From Cladophialophora immunda (taxonomy: Eukaryota > Ascomycota > Eurotiomycetes > Chaetothyriales > Herpotrichiellaceae), in contig NW_015622544.1 of assembly GCF_000835495.1 (NCBI RefSeq), forward strand, positions 1,197,704 through 1,261,703: a stretch of 64,000 nt of DNA. Direction: 5' to 3'. A program made the translations under genes and the position numbers. The notes under the pieces were generated by a model. It was not told where the DNA came from. It ran no database searches and saw only the letters and a list, made by a program, of their open reading frames with translations. Shown piece by piece: positions 45,548 through 55,568 of the stretch (position 1 is its first letter; the number at the start of each line of letters is the position of its first letter).

Positions 45548-47022
45548 ATGGCGGCGTCCGCAATCGACTTCCCTCCCTCTCAGACGGCCGTCCGCGTCCG
45601 CCTGGTCGACACCACGGCGCTCATGACCGTGCGGGCCGAGTCGTTCGTCAAGCCCGTCCAGCCGGGCCACGAGCTGCTCAACCTGACCTGCGTGGCGTTC
45701 CTGATCGAGCACGGTCCCTCTGGCCGCCGGGTCATGTTCGACCTCGGCGTGCGCAAGGACTTTTGGAACTACGCCGCCGTGCTGCAGAAGCGGATCGGCA
45801 CCGTCATCCCCAGCCTGCGCGTCGACCGGGACGTCACCGAGATTCTGGCCGAAAAGGGCGTCCCGCTGGATTCCATCTGTAAGTGTGGCATATCTGCGAG
45901 GCGGGGGTGCCTGTTACAAGGTTCAAGGCCCTGTTGAGGAGGGATTGAGAAGCGAACAGTAACCTGTGATATATGGCCTTTCCTACTCGATTACCTACGG
46001 CCCTTTTTCTGACATGAACCTTGTGGGCATATTTCAGCTTCGGTCGTCTGGTCACACTACCATTGGGACCATATCGGCGACATGTCCCTCTTCCCGCCCT
46101 CCACCGAGGTGGTGGTCGGCCCTGGCTTCAAGTCTTCGCCGCTGTTACTCCCTGGCTTCCCCGAGAAGCTGGACTCGCCCGTCCGCACGTCCGATTTTGC
46201 AGGCCGCGAGCTGAGGGAGATTGACTTTGGGAATTCTGGCCTGCGGATCGGCGGGTACGGGGCGTATGATTTCTTCGGCGACGGCTCGTTTTATTTACTC
46301 GGTACGTATTCTCCATCACCTGTGTCTAACAATGGGCAGGCATGCGTGTCCTCTGTAGCTAACACACCGACCCCGCGGCAGACACACCGGGCCACTGCTT
46401 GGGCCACATGTGCGGACTAGCACGGACGACGGGCGGCGATGACAGCACGTTCTTGCTGCTCGGGGGCGACATCTGCCACTTTGTCGGGGACCTCAGACCC
46501 AACCCGACGTATCCCATCCCCGACCCAGTCCCGGCCGACGTGCTCGATCGCGACTCTAGCTTTTTCCCCGCCCCATGTCCGTGCAGTCTGTTTACAGATC
46601 ACCATCCAGCCGTCTCTCCGGGGTTACCGGCTGGCGATCCAGAGACGACGCCGTTTTACAAAGTATCCACGCTGGGCAACTCCGCCTACGTCGACCCGCC
46701 TACGGCCCAAGCGTCGGTGGATAAGTTGATCCACTTCGAACAGTGCCCCTCCGTGATGGTCTGCCTTGCCCACGACGGGGCGTTGCTGAAGTACTTGCCC
46801 ACGTTCAACGAGGATCCGGGATCGGATCTGAACAGCTGGAAGAGCAAGGGGTGGAAGGAGAAGTGTCGCTGGGACTGGCTCAACGAGTTGCCACGGAACG
46901 GCAAGCCGGGCAGGGCACCGATCGTGGAAGGGTTCTGGCGAGACGGGAAGCTGTGGGACAGATCAAGGATGGGGGAGGAGGGCGAAAGGGAGGCGGAAGA
47001 GGCTAGAAAAAGGAGATCCTAA
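45548..47022 (+). CDS. Metallo-beta-lactamase-fold hydrolase (lactonase-like)
   Basis: Three exons: 45548-45878, 46038-46301 and 46382-47022, 411 residues. The zinc-binding signature SHYHWDHIGD gives His117, His119, Asp121 and His122. Further likely ligands are His203 (DTPGHCLGH) and the Asp in LLGGDICH. Fungal members of this subgroup are usually annotated as N-acyl-homoserine-lactonase (AttM)-like or gamma-lactam/lactone hydrolases; the true substrate is unknown. There is no signal peptide. Compared with bacterial lactonases it has an extended C-terminal half (FNEDPGSDLNSWKSKGWKEK) and a basic tail (EAEEARKRRS). Third codon positions are almost all C or G, unlike most neighbours and like the aldehyde dehydrogenase 3.5 kb downstream. 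It is convergent with the lipocalin-like gene, 112 bases between stops. Confidence 0.87.
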
Positions 47023-47134
47023 AGGTCTTGAACGTCTGGATTCTAGAGTCTGCTCGCTTCTTCCGCCTGCCACGCGAAGATCCGTCGAGCTTACACAGGT
47101 AGCCAACGCCCGATCTATAACAACCAGCGGCCAT

Positions 47135-47681
47135 TCAAGAACCGATCTTGCGCCACTTGAATTCTCCTCGTGCCTGTCTTCCATCCTGAACAAGCTCGCT
47201 ATCAGCAGGTGGGACCCTTGTGCCGTTCGTTGACCGAACATACCTTTAGCGTGTACCACTTGACCGGGTTGAGGGTCATGTACTTTTCGCCGTCCTTCTC
47301 GCTCAAGCGAGCCACCCTCGTCTGCAACTTGCCGATCCAGTTCGGGTTGCACGCCACCTCGACCTTGGTGTGCCACAGCAGCGACCCGTCGTCCTGTTCC
47401 GACAGCGTCATGAAGCCGCCGTACGTGATCAGGTGGCGGCCGATGCGCAGCAGCTCTGCGTCCGTGGGGTCGGCGGACGCGATCGGCTCCAGGCCCGGCG
47501 GCGCGACCAGCGTCGCCAGCAGGAAGCCCGAGGCTGAGACGACCACTTTGCCCTGCGGGTCGTCGCCGTAGGGCTTGTCGAGGAAGTTTCGCTCAGGGCC
47601 CTCCGAGTCGTACATTTCGGCTGATATCAGCGACCACACCCCTGCCAATTTGTCCTTGTGCTTGTCGAAGACGTTTGCCAT
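47135..47681 (-). CDS. Lipocalin-like domain protein
   Basis: Two exons: 47681-47244 and 47185-47135, 162 residues. The short last exon (DGRQARGEFKWRKIGS) is inferred from GTATGT and TTCAG signals and restores a sensible C-terminal strand; without splicing the frame ends a few codons later. The body fits the lipocalin-like family found in fungi and bacteria: LAGVWSLISAEMYDSEG, a GKVVVSASGFLLATLVAPPG strand pair, LITYGGFMTLSEQDDGSLLW, HTKVEVACNPNWIGKLQTR and EKYMTLNPVKWYTLK. These are small beta-barrels that may bind hydrophobic ligands, often beside catabolic or secondary metabolism genes. No secretion signal. Third positions are G/C-biased like the adjacent hydrolase. Confidence 0.78.
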
Positions 47682-48577
47682 TTTGAGTTGGTCCTCGGAT
47701 GTTGGGGTGGTTCGAAAGGGTGGTGGGCTGGGAGTGAGGTGTGCTGGTGTGCTGGGAGAGGGGATATGGCGATATCTATGCCGAACTGGCTCAGCTTGGT
47801 CAGCCTACCTATCAAACAATCATGACACGGAATGGTTGAGGTCAAGAGTCTATGTCTCAAGTCATACAGTGCCCTTTACTGGTGGATCAAAGGGGTTACC
47901 GAGGTTCTCTGGACGTCCCAATCAGAGACGGTCCAGGAATTGGAGAAGCATATCATGAGCCATCATCGTGGTCACGACAGACTATTTGAGGTGTCAAGAA
48001 CACAGACGCTTTCGGAGGTGTTGCATAGGGCTCTAGGCGAGGTCGTGGACGTGCTTTGGCTGCGCTCAAGATGCTTTTGTTCCCTTTGAGGTGCGGGAAG
48101 CTGGCAGATATGAAGAACAACAGGCGCAGCATTTCATGCCGAGGGCTTGGTGTCTGAAGATGGAATCCCGGGAGCCATCACAACAATACGGCTTTGTTCA
48201 TGAGGTGGGCAAGAGGAAGATCGAAGCAAGAGTAGATTGAGATAGGCACCGTTGCGACTGGACTGGTCGTGATGGTCACGATGTACCATCTTCTCTCAGT
48301 CAGACAAGGAACGCAGATGATGGCCTCTTGGAACCGCGCACTCTGACAACACTGAGCATGAAAGCAAAGCTCACAATGGCTCTAGCAGGATCCAAGCGAC
48401 AAGACTGACAGGTTTTCCGACCGGCCATGTCTCTAAAATGGCATTTTCACTTCCAACTGCGACTTGGCGAGCGAGGGACTGTCAAAGTCTTCAACCTGCT
48501 TCACCCGCAGTCTTCTCACCTCCTCCTCACCTTTCCGTCCGCTTCCTTCGCGCCTGATATCCAGCAGTGACTTCAAC
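47682..48577. promoter_or_regulatory. Divergent promoter region: lipocalin-like / DUF7918 genes
   Basis: 896 bases between opposing starts. No coding frame and no obvious TATA box; nothing else recognised. Confidence 0.5.
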
Positions 48578-49781
48578 ATGCCTTTCTTTCACTTCATCGA
48601 TGTCGGGATCCACGTCGACGGCGCGCCACTGGCAGAATATCCTGATCCAGATGGTGGGCGCGAGTTCGGCCGCAGAATCACGCGCTATATCGAAGTGAAA
48701 GCGGGTCAGAAATTCGAGGTGATTGTCAAGTTGCTTCCTGGGTTCAACTTCCAGTCTGCCTCGCACGTTCGCGCCATTCTTCGCATCGACCAGGAGCCAC
48801 GGCAAACGACTAAGACGATCAGAGGCTACCCAAACTGCCCAGCTGGTCAAGACATCCTGCGGACACCGAGACAGTGTAAAATTGAGAGCCGCTTGATGCG
48901 AGATGAGGCGACTGGAAACTGGTTTACCTATGCCCTGGAGTTCGGAGATCTGAACATTAGTGAGTCAAGCCCTCTCTCCAACCCAGTTCAACGATGACAC
49001 TGACGTGAAAACAAGAAGAAGACCCCTCTCTCCTCAAAGGTTCCTTCCCAAGCGACATCGACTCGTTGGGTTCTCTCCGTGTGACTGTCTTTCGCGCCAA
49101 CAGGTTCAAGCGAGAGGATCCCTATATATACAGAGCGGGTTTGACGAAGCCTCTGGACGAGATCCCAGAAACAGCCTTGAAGGGGAGAGATATCAAGAAC
49201 AACGTCAAGTACCTCATCTCTGGTTTCAAATCGAACCAACAAGTCGCTGACCACCGATTAGATACGTTGTGAAGGCACAAGTCCCACCGCCGCCGCTAGG
49301 TTTCTCCAAGTACGTTCCACTCGAGGGTGAGCATGGTGGATTGTACGAGTTCGTCTTTCTCTACCGAAACAGACGTGAGTAACCAGGAAACTCCCGCAGA
49401 ACTGCACACTGACTTCCTTCTCAGAAATCCTCCAGAGTCTCGGATGCATCCCACGAACCCCTTCGCCTCCTCCAGACCCTGTCGTCATGCTTGAACGCAC
49501 AGAAGAGGTGCTCAGAGCAACAAAAGAGAGCGCCCGAGCAAGAATCTTAGAGTTAGAGGTACGTTCGTTGACACCATGCAAGCAACTGCATTTGCTAACC
49601 GTGGCAGGCGAGACTGGCTAAAGCAGAGGCTGGTCAAAACGACAACAAGGATAGCGGCACAAGTGGCAATCCAGCAAAGCGAACGCAAGAGCAGGCAAAG
49701 CTTGAGGACGACGATGAACTGCTCGTTCTGCCACAACCTCCTGCAAAGCGCAAAGTCGTCATTGACCTCACCGATGAATGA
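48578..49781 (+). CDS. DUF7918-type protein with C-terminal coiled region
   Basis: Five exons: 48578-48959, 49016-49208, 49262-49374, 49425-49558 and 49608-49781, 331 residues. The ATG at 48578 is preferred because the upstream frame starts with TTG. The N-terminal ~250 residues fit a fungal family of unknown function: FHFIDVGIHVDGAPLAEYPD, TRYIEVKAGQKFEVIVKLL, FTYALEFGDLNI, GSLRVTVFRANRF, YEFVFLYRNR. It looks like a beta-rich domain. Residues 255-290 are charged and helical (RTEEVLRATKESARARILEL, EARLAKAEAGQ). The C-terminus has short basic patches (AKRTQEQ, PPAKRKVVIDLTDE); the last resembles a nuclear signal followed by a SUMO-interacting-like VIDLTDE. A nuclear role is possible but unproven. 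The gene lies inside the metabolic block without an evident metabolic function. Confidence 0.75.
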
Positions 49782-50447
49782 TGCCCATGGTCTCAACTCA
49801 AGGACCGACGGAGATTGTGGTGTTTGCTTATGATCAGCTGGCACCACATGTTCAAAGAGCGCACTTGCCGCGTGTCAGAAGGATGTGACCGTTCAAAATG
49901 CCTTAGCAGAGCTCATCAAGATCGGCGGGAGATGGATGATCCAAGATACCGCAGCAGAGTGGAAGGGCTCGATTCCAGTTTTCTGTTGTTTGTCAGAGTT
50001 TGTTCCCCAACGTGCAACAACTAGGAACAGATGTATTGGACAAGGCTGAATGGGCATCATGTTACAAATGAGATGGACCAATCGACCAGAGGATAGACAA
50101 AGAAATTGTACTTAGCAGGTCATTGTATCATGCCGAAGTCGGACGGCACTTGGGCCTCTCCGCAGCAGTTGGAGTATGTAGGCACATAGTCGAACAATTC
50201 CACCAAACAATGCGGAGGTTCAATCTTGCTTCCCTTCCACACAACATGGCATTCTCCTCTCGGCCATTACCCGGGCGTGTGGTAAAGTTGATGGATGATC
50301 CGTTGACGCTTCCCCGCGCAGGCACATATCAATATCGTGCATGTCGTGGCTCGATGCTCGCCCAGGCGGTTTCGACCACTAGACTCCTTGTCTTGCAGAA
50401 CACACAGTACACAGCATATCCCTGATTGAGAGGACTGTTTCGCAGTC
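49782..50447. other. Intergenic region upstream of the aldehyde dehydrogenase
   Basis: 666 bases with the DUF7918 3' UTR and the aldehyde dehydrogenase promoter. No coding frame or clear box recognised. Confidence 0.5.
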
Positions 50448-52285
50448 ATGGCTGAAATACTTTGCAAGAAGATTCCCTACACGGTAGGCTTGGCCTCTCC
50501 CCTATCTTGTTACCGCGAGAGATCTTATACTGAGCTGAGTTTGCCTCTTGGGGGGGGGAAATAGTTCCAGGATCCGACGCTCTTGGACACGCGGTCCTTT
50601 ATAGGGGGCAAATGGGTCGACGCTGTCAATGGGGCCAAATTCCCCGTGCTTGGTAAGGATACCCCGACCGACAACGCGCTGGACCACCAGGATGAAGGGA
50701 AGAGGTGGTGATAGTTGTTGTCGTTATCCTTGAGAGACTCTTGTCGGCTCATTCTTGTGAAAAACCGCCTCCTTACAGACCCGACCGACAACGAGAAGAT
50801 ATGCGAGGTCGCCGACCTGGGCCGCGAAGAGACCCGGCAGGCGCTCGAGGCCGCGCAGACGGCGTTCAAGACGTACAAGAAGACGACGGCGCGCGAGCGG
50901 CGGTGGCTGATGCGGCGGTGGGCGGACCTGATCAAGCAGGCGCGCGACGACCTGGCGGCCATCTGCACGCTGGAGCTGGGCAAGCCGTACACCGAGTCGC
51001 ACGTCACGGTCAAGTACGGGACCGACTTCATCGACTGGTTCGAGGGCGCCATCGAGCGGCAGTACGGCGAGACGATCCCGGCGGCCAAGGGCGAGAACCG
51101 CATCTTCACCATCCGCCAGCCCCAGGGCGTCGTCGCGGCCATCACGCCCTGGAACTCGCCCATCGCCATGGTGACGCGCAAGGTCGGCGCGGCCATCGCG
51201 GCCGGGAACACAGTCGTCTGTAAGCCCGCGCCCGAGACGCCGCTGTGCGCCATCGCCGTGGCCAAGCTGTTCGAGAGGGCCGGCGGGCCCCCCGGCGTCT
51301 TCAACATCGTCACCTCCAGCTCGGCAAGGTCGGCCCAGGTCGGCGAGGAGTTTACCCAGAACCCCATCGTACGCCACCTGAGCTTCACCGGCTCGACCGC
51401 GGTCGGGCGCTACCTGCACGCCGAGTGTGCAAAGACGTTCAAGAAGACCAGCCTTGAGCTGGGCGGGAATGCGCCCTTTATCATCTTTGAGGATGCGAAG
51501 CTCGACAAGGCCGCCGAAGGTACGTCTACAATAAGTTTCCCTTTTTCTCGGTCTCAACTGCAACAAAGAACGCGGGAAAGTATCCAAGTCTCCTAACTCA
51601 AACAAACCCCATAACAGGCCTCATCTCGTCCAAGTTCCGCTCCTCGGGCCAGACCTGCGTGTGCGCGAACCGGATCTTCGTGCAGCGGTCCATCATCGAC
51701 AAATTCGCCGCGGTGCTGGCAGAGAAGCTGGAAAAGACCTTCCGCTACGGCTCCGTGTGGGATAAGCAGGTCAACTTTGGCCCGCTGTACTCGCCCAAGG
51801 CGTTTGAGAAGATCGAAGCGCAGATCAAGGACGCCCTGGCCAAGGGGGGCAAGATTTTTGCGAGCGGCGGCAGCACCACCACCACCACCACCACCACCGG
51901 AGGAGAAGAAGGAAAAGGCAAATACGGACCCAACTTCTACCCGCCCACCATCGTCACGGACGCGACGCGCGAGATGCTCTTCATGAAGCAAGAGACCTTT
52001 GGGCCTCTGGCGTTTCTGGTCCCCTTTGACGGCGAGGACGAGGCCGTGGCGCTGGCCAACGACACGAGCGCGGGGCTGGCCTCCTACTTCTACACCGAGG
52101 ACATCTCGCGCCTGTGGCGGGTCGGCGAGGCGCTCGAGTCCGGCATGGTCGGCGTGCGCGTCGGGCTGATCAGCGCCTGCGAGCAGCCCTTCGGCGGCGT
52201 CAAGGAGAGCGGTGTCGGCAGGGAGGGCGGCCGGGATGCGTTGGACGAGTACACCGAGATCAAGAGCATTACCGTCGGCCTCTGA
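50448..52285 (+). CDS. Succinate-semialdehyde-type NAD(P) aldehyde dehydrogenase
   Basis: Four exons: 50448-50483, 50565-50652, 50779-51519 and 51618-52285, 510 residues. The tiny first exon (MAEILCKKIPYT) is inferred from splice signals. The enzyme oxidises an aldehyde to the acid; the closest subgroup by eye is succinate-semialdehyde dehydrogenase (FIGGKWVDAVNG, ITPWNSPIAMVTRKVGAAIA, LSFTGSTAVGRYL, KFRSSGQTCVCANRIFVQ). The general base Glu268 (LELGGN) and nucleophile Cys302 fall at canonical family positions. Cys304 gives the CVC pair that acts as a redox switch in some family members. An insert of eight Thr plus GGEEGKGK, encoded by an (ACC)8 microsatellite at 51875-51898, enlarges a surface loop. 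Third positions are overwhelmingly G/C. It is convergent with the flavoprotein gene. Confidence 0.88.
51875..51898 (+). repeat. (ACC)8 coding microsatellite
   Basis: Eight consecutive ACC codons inside the aldehyde dehydrogenase encode poly-Thr in a loop that relatives do not usually have. Replication slippage could vary its length without a frameshift. Confidence 0.9.
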
Positions 52286-52624
52286 TCTGAGCGGATTCCG
52301 TACGGTAGTAGAAGTATATACACAGGTGCGAGATTCCTCCTAGGTACCAGCTACCCAACCCATGTGGATGGCCTTGGGGGTTCTTGTCTGAGCAGTGTCA
52401 CACATTGTCACTCACTTATACCCTTTCCCCTTCTCCATCTCTATCCTCTCTCTTATTCTGATGGTCGCTCTCTCCTCTCTTTGACACTCTCATCTTGCAA
52501 GGCCCAAAATCGAGCACTTGTTCGCCGCATATTGGCCTGTGGCATCATTATTTACAGCTCGTACCTCCCAAAGGCCTGTACCGTGAAGGCGTGTCCGTTC
52601 CCTCGGCACTTTGCTATGTGTTCC
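52286..52624. other. Convergent 3' interval
   Basis: 339 bases between the aldehyde dehydrogenase and flavoprotein stop codons; presumably 3' UTRs. C/T-rich near 52420-52480. Confidence 0.5.
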
Positions 52625-54181
52625 TCAGCTACTGCCTACCGCCTTTGCAGCCGCGGTGCCTGCTCGGCGCCCAAAGACCGCACCGGACGTCAACCCACTG
52701 CCGCCCGGGTAGTTCTCGTAGAACAGTCCCCCCAGCATCTCCCCGACGGCGTACAGCCCGGGGACTCCCTTACCCGTGATCGAGCTGACCACCTGAGCGG
52801 TCTCGGGAACGACTTTCAAGCCGCCGAACGTGAAGGTGATGCCACACGTCACGGCAACGGCCAGGAAGGGCGCCTGGTCGACCGGGAGAGCCCAGTTGGT
52901 CTTGCCCAGGGCCAGCCGCTTCGTGCTGGACTGCGTCGACACGCCGTCCCGCACGGCGGGATCCCACTTCTTGCCCAGGTTCTCCTTCTGGAAAGCGTAG
53001 ACGGCCTCGTTGTATTCCGTCATGTTCCGCACAAAGGCGTCGCGGTTCTCCAGGCCCAGCGGCGCCAGCTTGGCGGCCAGCTCCTCGATCGAGTCCGCCG
53101 TGATCCTCTCGACTCTTTCCGGTCGGTATTCCTCGGATCGCAGCCACGGAATGGTGCGCGAGTCCCAGATCTGGAAGGCGACGTGGCCTGGCTGCGCGAG
53201 AATCGCCCGTCCGAACTTGGCGTACGTGTAGTTGCGCAGGTCGACGCCTTCGTCGACGAACCGCTCGCCGAGGACATTGAACATCAGGCCCAGCGGGTAC
53301 CCAGACTTTGTGAACTCGTTGGACGCTTCCCGGTCTCCCGTGTCACTCGGGGCGTTGGCGTCCCAGGCCACGGAATGACATCCTGACCAGTTCCCAGCCT
53401 GACTCGCCGAGACGTCGCGAATTGCCGTCTCGAGGCAGTCGCCGGTGTTATGAGGGGTTCCTCTCACCTTCGCCAGGTCCCAACCGGGACCCAGATATTG
53501 TGATCGCAGGCGAGGATTGCTTTCAAACCCTCCGGCTGCCAGAATAACAGCGCCTGTCTGGATAACGGCATCCTGGCCGTTGGCCTGCACGGCTACTGAG
53601 GTGACGGCGCCAGTCTTGGGGTCCGTTATCAGGCGCTTCAACGCTGTAGAGTAGAGCACTTGGACGCCGTGCTTTCGAGCCGCGGCCTGGTGGTCTTCGA
53701 TCAGGCCCTTTCCTCCATCCTGCGTCTTCAACGACAGCCCGCCCCAGAACTTCAGGCGGCCGTCGACTTCGTACGCTTGCCTGTTGAACGACAGCTGGAA
53801 CCGAATGCCGTTGCTCTTCAGCCATTTGATCGTTGCATTGGAATCCCCGATGAGGATCTTCGCTAGTTGTGGATCAGACCGGCCACTGCATATCCTTTTC
53901 ATGTCGTTTGCAAAGCCGTCGACCGTGTACGGCTCCAGGTCGATCTTCTTCGCCGTCTCCTCGTCCACGTTGTTGACCAAGGGCAGCAGATCCGAAGTGC
54001 CGGCATGGACTGTCCGATACGCACCGGCCGTGAAATACGAGTTTCCTCCCGCCCATTCTTCAGGGCACTTGTCGATGAGAAGAACATGCTTTGCCCCAGC
54101 CTGCTTGGCCGCCACGGCAGCTGAGAAGCCAGCATTGCCGCTCCCGGCGACGAGAACGTCACAGCGGCTTGGAAGAACCAT
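52625..54181 (-). CDS. FAD-binding dehydrogenase, TcuA / fumarate-reductase family
   Basis: A single exon of 518 residues. The Rossmann loop is at the N-terminus (CDVLVAGSGNAGFSAAVAAK, residues ~8-27), followed by the conserved GGNSYFTAG, IKWLKSNGIRFQL, a GGGFES-type sequence (AAGGFESNPRLR) and the C-terminal FAD site PGLYAVGEMLGGLFYENYPG, then GSGLTSGAVFGRRAG. The last block and the GGNS motif match the tricarballylate dehydrogenase-like branch of the succinate dehydrogenase/fumarate reductase flavoprotein superfamily, which also contains ketosteroid dehydrogenases. The substrate is therefore probably a polycarboxylate or an alpha,beta-unsaturated acid, but this is inference. No transit peptide. 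It is divergent from the short-chain dehydrogenase gene across 561 bases, suggesting co-regulation. Confidence 0.87.
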   Translation of the reverse strand: MVLPSRCDVLVAGSGNAGFSAAVAAKQAGAKHVLLIDKCPEEWAGGNSYFTAGAYRTVHAGTSDLLPLVNNVDEETAKKIDLEPYTVDGFANDMKRICSGRSDPQLAKILIGDSNATIKWLKSNGIRFQLSFNRQAYEVDGRLKFWGGLSLKTQDGGKGLIEDHQAAARKHGVQVLYSTALKRLITDPKTGAVTSVAVQANGQDAVIQTGAVILAAGGFESNPRLRSQYLGPGWDLAKVRGTPHNTGDCLETAIRDVSASQAGNWSGCHSVAWDANAPSDTGDREASNEFTKSGYPLGLMFNVLGERFVDEGVDLRNYTYAKFGRAILAQPGHVAFQIWDSRTIPWLRSEEYRPERVERITADSIEELAAKLAPLGLENRDAFVRNMTEYNEAVYAFQKENLGKKWDPAVRDGVSTQSSTKRLALGKTNWALPVDQAPFLAVAVTCGITFTFGGLKVVPETAQVVSSITGKGVPGLYAVGEMLGGLFYENYPGGSGLTSGAVFGRRAGTAAAKAVGSS

Positions 54182-54742
54182 TATGGTTCTATTTCTTTTG
54201 CGCAGGTAAGATGCTGACTCACACTGATATCGGCCAGGAACGAGCGGCCAGACGACTTGATGGCTCTTCGACTAGTCTGTCCTTTTCAGATCACGATGAC
54301 ATCTATGCTCCAAATTGCAACAGCGTCGTTCGGCTTTTGGATCTGGATCGGCAATTCGATGATCATCCAAGCAGTTGTCAGGAGATCCATGGGAGGCGAC
54401 CTCCAAGTCCGCTATCGGCGTGACATGGGGATGGTTGGTGCCCCTAGGCGTATGGCCCATAAGCATTCCCCCAATCTGCAAGGGCTCAGAGTTGGAGAAA
54501 GATGCCGCCAGTGCCTGTAACGCACTTGGACGGGCATCTCACAGGTCGACGGCACCAACGGCGGGCATGCAACTGGCGGGGGGGAGCCCTCGGCAGCCAT
54601 CGGCGCATCTCCGCACAAGTCACTGTTGTTTCTTTCTCCCCTCATTCTCTCCCTCTCTCTCAGCCTTGTCAGCGCGAAAAGCCACAACCCCCAGGTAAGG
54701 GAACCCAACTTCCACAAACCACCCCATCAGAGAAAAGTCGAT
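54182..54742. promoter_or_regulatory. Bidirectional promoter region: flavoprotein / short-chain dehydrogenase
   Basis: 561 bases between divergent starts. The frame upstream of 54743 begins with TTG and encodes a signal-like leucine/serine stretch (LILSLSLSLVSA) from a C/T-rich tract, so it is treated as leader, not coding. Confidence 0.55.
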
Positions 54743-55568
54743 ATGGGACGTCTAGACGGCAAAGTGGCTCTCGTGACCGGAGCCGGCAGCGGGTTCGGCG
54801 AGGCTATTGCACACGCATATGCAGCAGAAGGGGCAAAAGTGCTGATAGCGGACATTGCTGTCGCCAATGGACAGAAGGTGGCCTCTGAGATTGCAGCCAA
54901 AAGTTACACCGGGGAAGCCATCTTCGTGGAATTAAACGTCACCAAGCGCAGCGATTGGGAGAAGGGCCTTGGATTGGCCAAGGACAAGTTTGGAAAGCTG
55001 GACATTGTGGTCAACAATGCTGGCACCACCTACAAGAAACAGCCGAGCATGGGCGTCTCGGAGGAGGATTTCGACAGAGTTGTGGCCGTCAACATTAAGA
55101 GCATATATCTGAGTGTTTCGGTCTTGATGCCGTACTTCGTCGAGAGAAAAAGTGGCGTCTTCCTGAGCACTTCGTCCATTTCCGGCATGCGAACTCGACC
55201 AGGGCAGGTCTTTTACGGCGGCACCAAGGGATTTGTCAACACGGTACTTTGAGACGCCTCGTGCTTTTGTTGGCTTTTGCTAATGATGGATGGATTAGAT
55301 CACCCAAGGGCTTGCTGCCGAGTATGGGCCAGATGGAGTGCGCGTGAACTCAATCTGTCCGCTCAGAGGCGCCACAGGCCTGCTAGAACTATTTAGCGGT
55401 GTCCCAGATACTCCTGAAGAGAGAGAGAGGTTTGCTCAAACCGTTCCGTTGCGGCGTATGTCGGAACCAAACGACATCGCCATGGCTGCGGTTTACCTTG
55501 CGAGTGATGAGGCGGCATTTGTCACCGGAGTCAATCTGCCGGTGGATGGAGGGCGACTGGCTCTGTGA
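54743..55568 (+). CDS. Short-chain dehydrogenase/reductase (NAD-type, classical)
   Basis: Two exons: 54743-55243 and 55299-55568, 256 residues, the standard classical SDR length. The cofactor motif TGAGSGFG is at 12-19. Asp37 at the end of strand 2 (LIADI) favours NAD(H) over NADP(H). NNAG is at 91-94, and the catalytic triad is Ser145, Tyr158 and Lys162 (YGGTK). The C-terminal half has the family's usual RVNSICP and ..DIAMAAVYLASDEAAFVTGV with VDGG near the end. Substrate unknown; the 3-oxoacyl/alcohol dehydrogenase-like branch is closest by eye. The canonical PG after RVNSICP is replaced by PLRGAT, which may alter the substrate loop. The intron has GTACTT..TTAG signals. Confidence 0.88.

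Noticed and set aside
50724..51605. 293-codon minus-strand frame antisense to the aldehyde dehydrogenase
   Set aside because: It mirrors a G/C-rich coding exon whose third-position bias removes stops on the opposite strand; the plus strand has clear family motifs and splice sites.
54626..54742. Signal-peptide-like extension of the SDR
   Set aside because: Starts with TTG and derives from a C/T-rich leader; classical cytosolic SDRs begin at the ATG at 54743.
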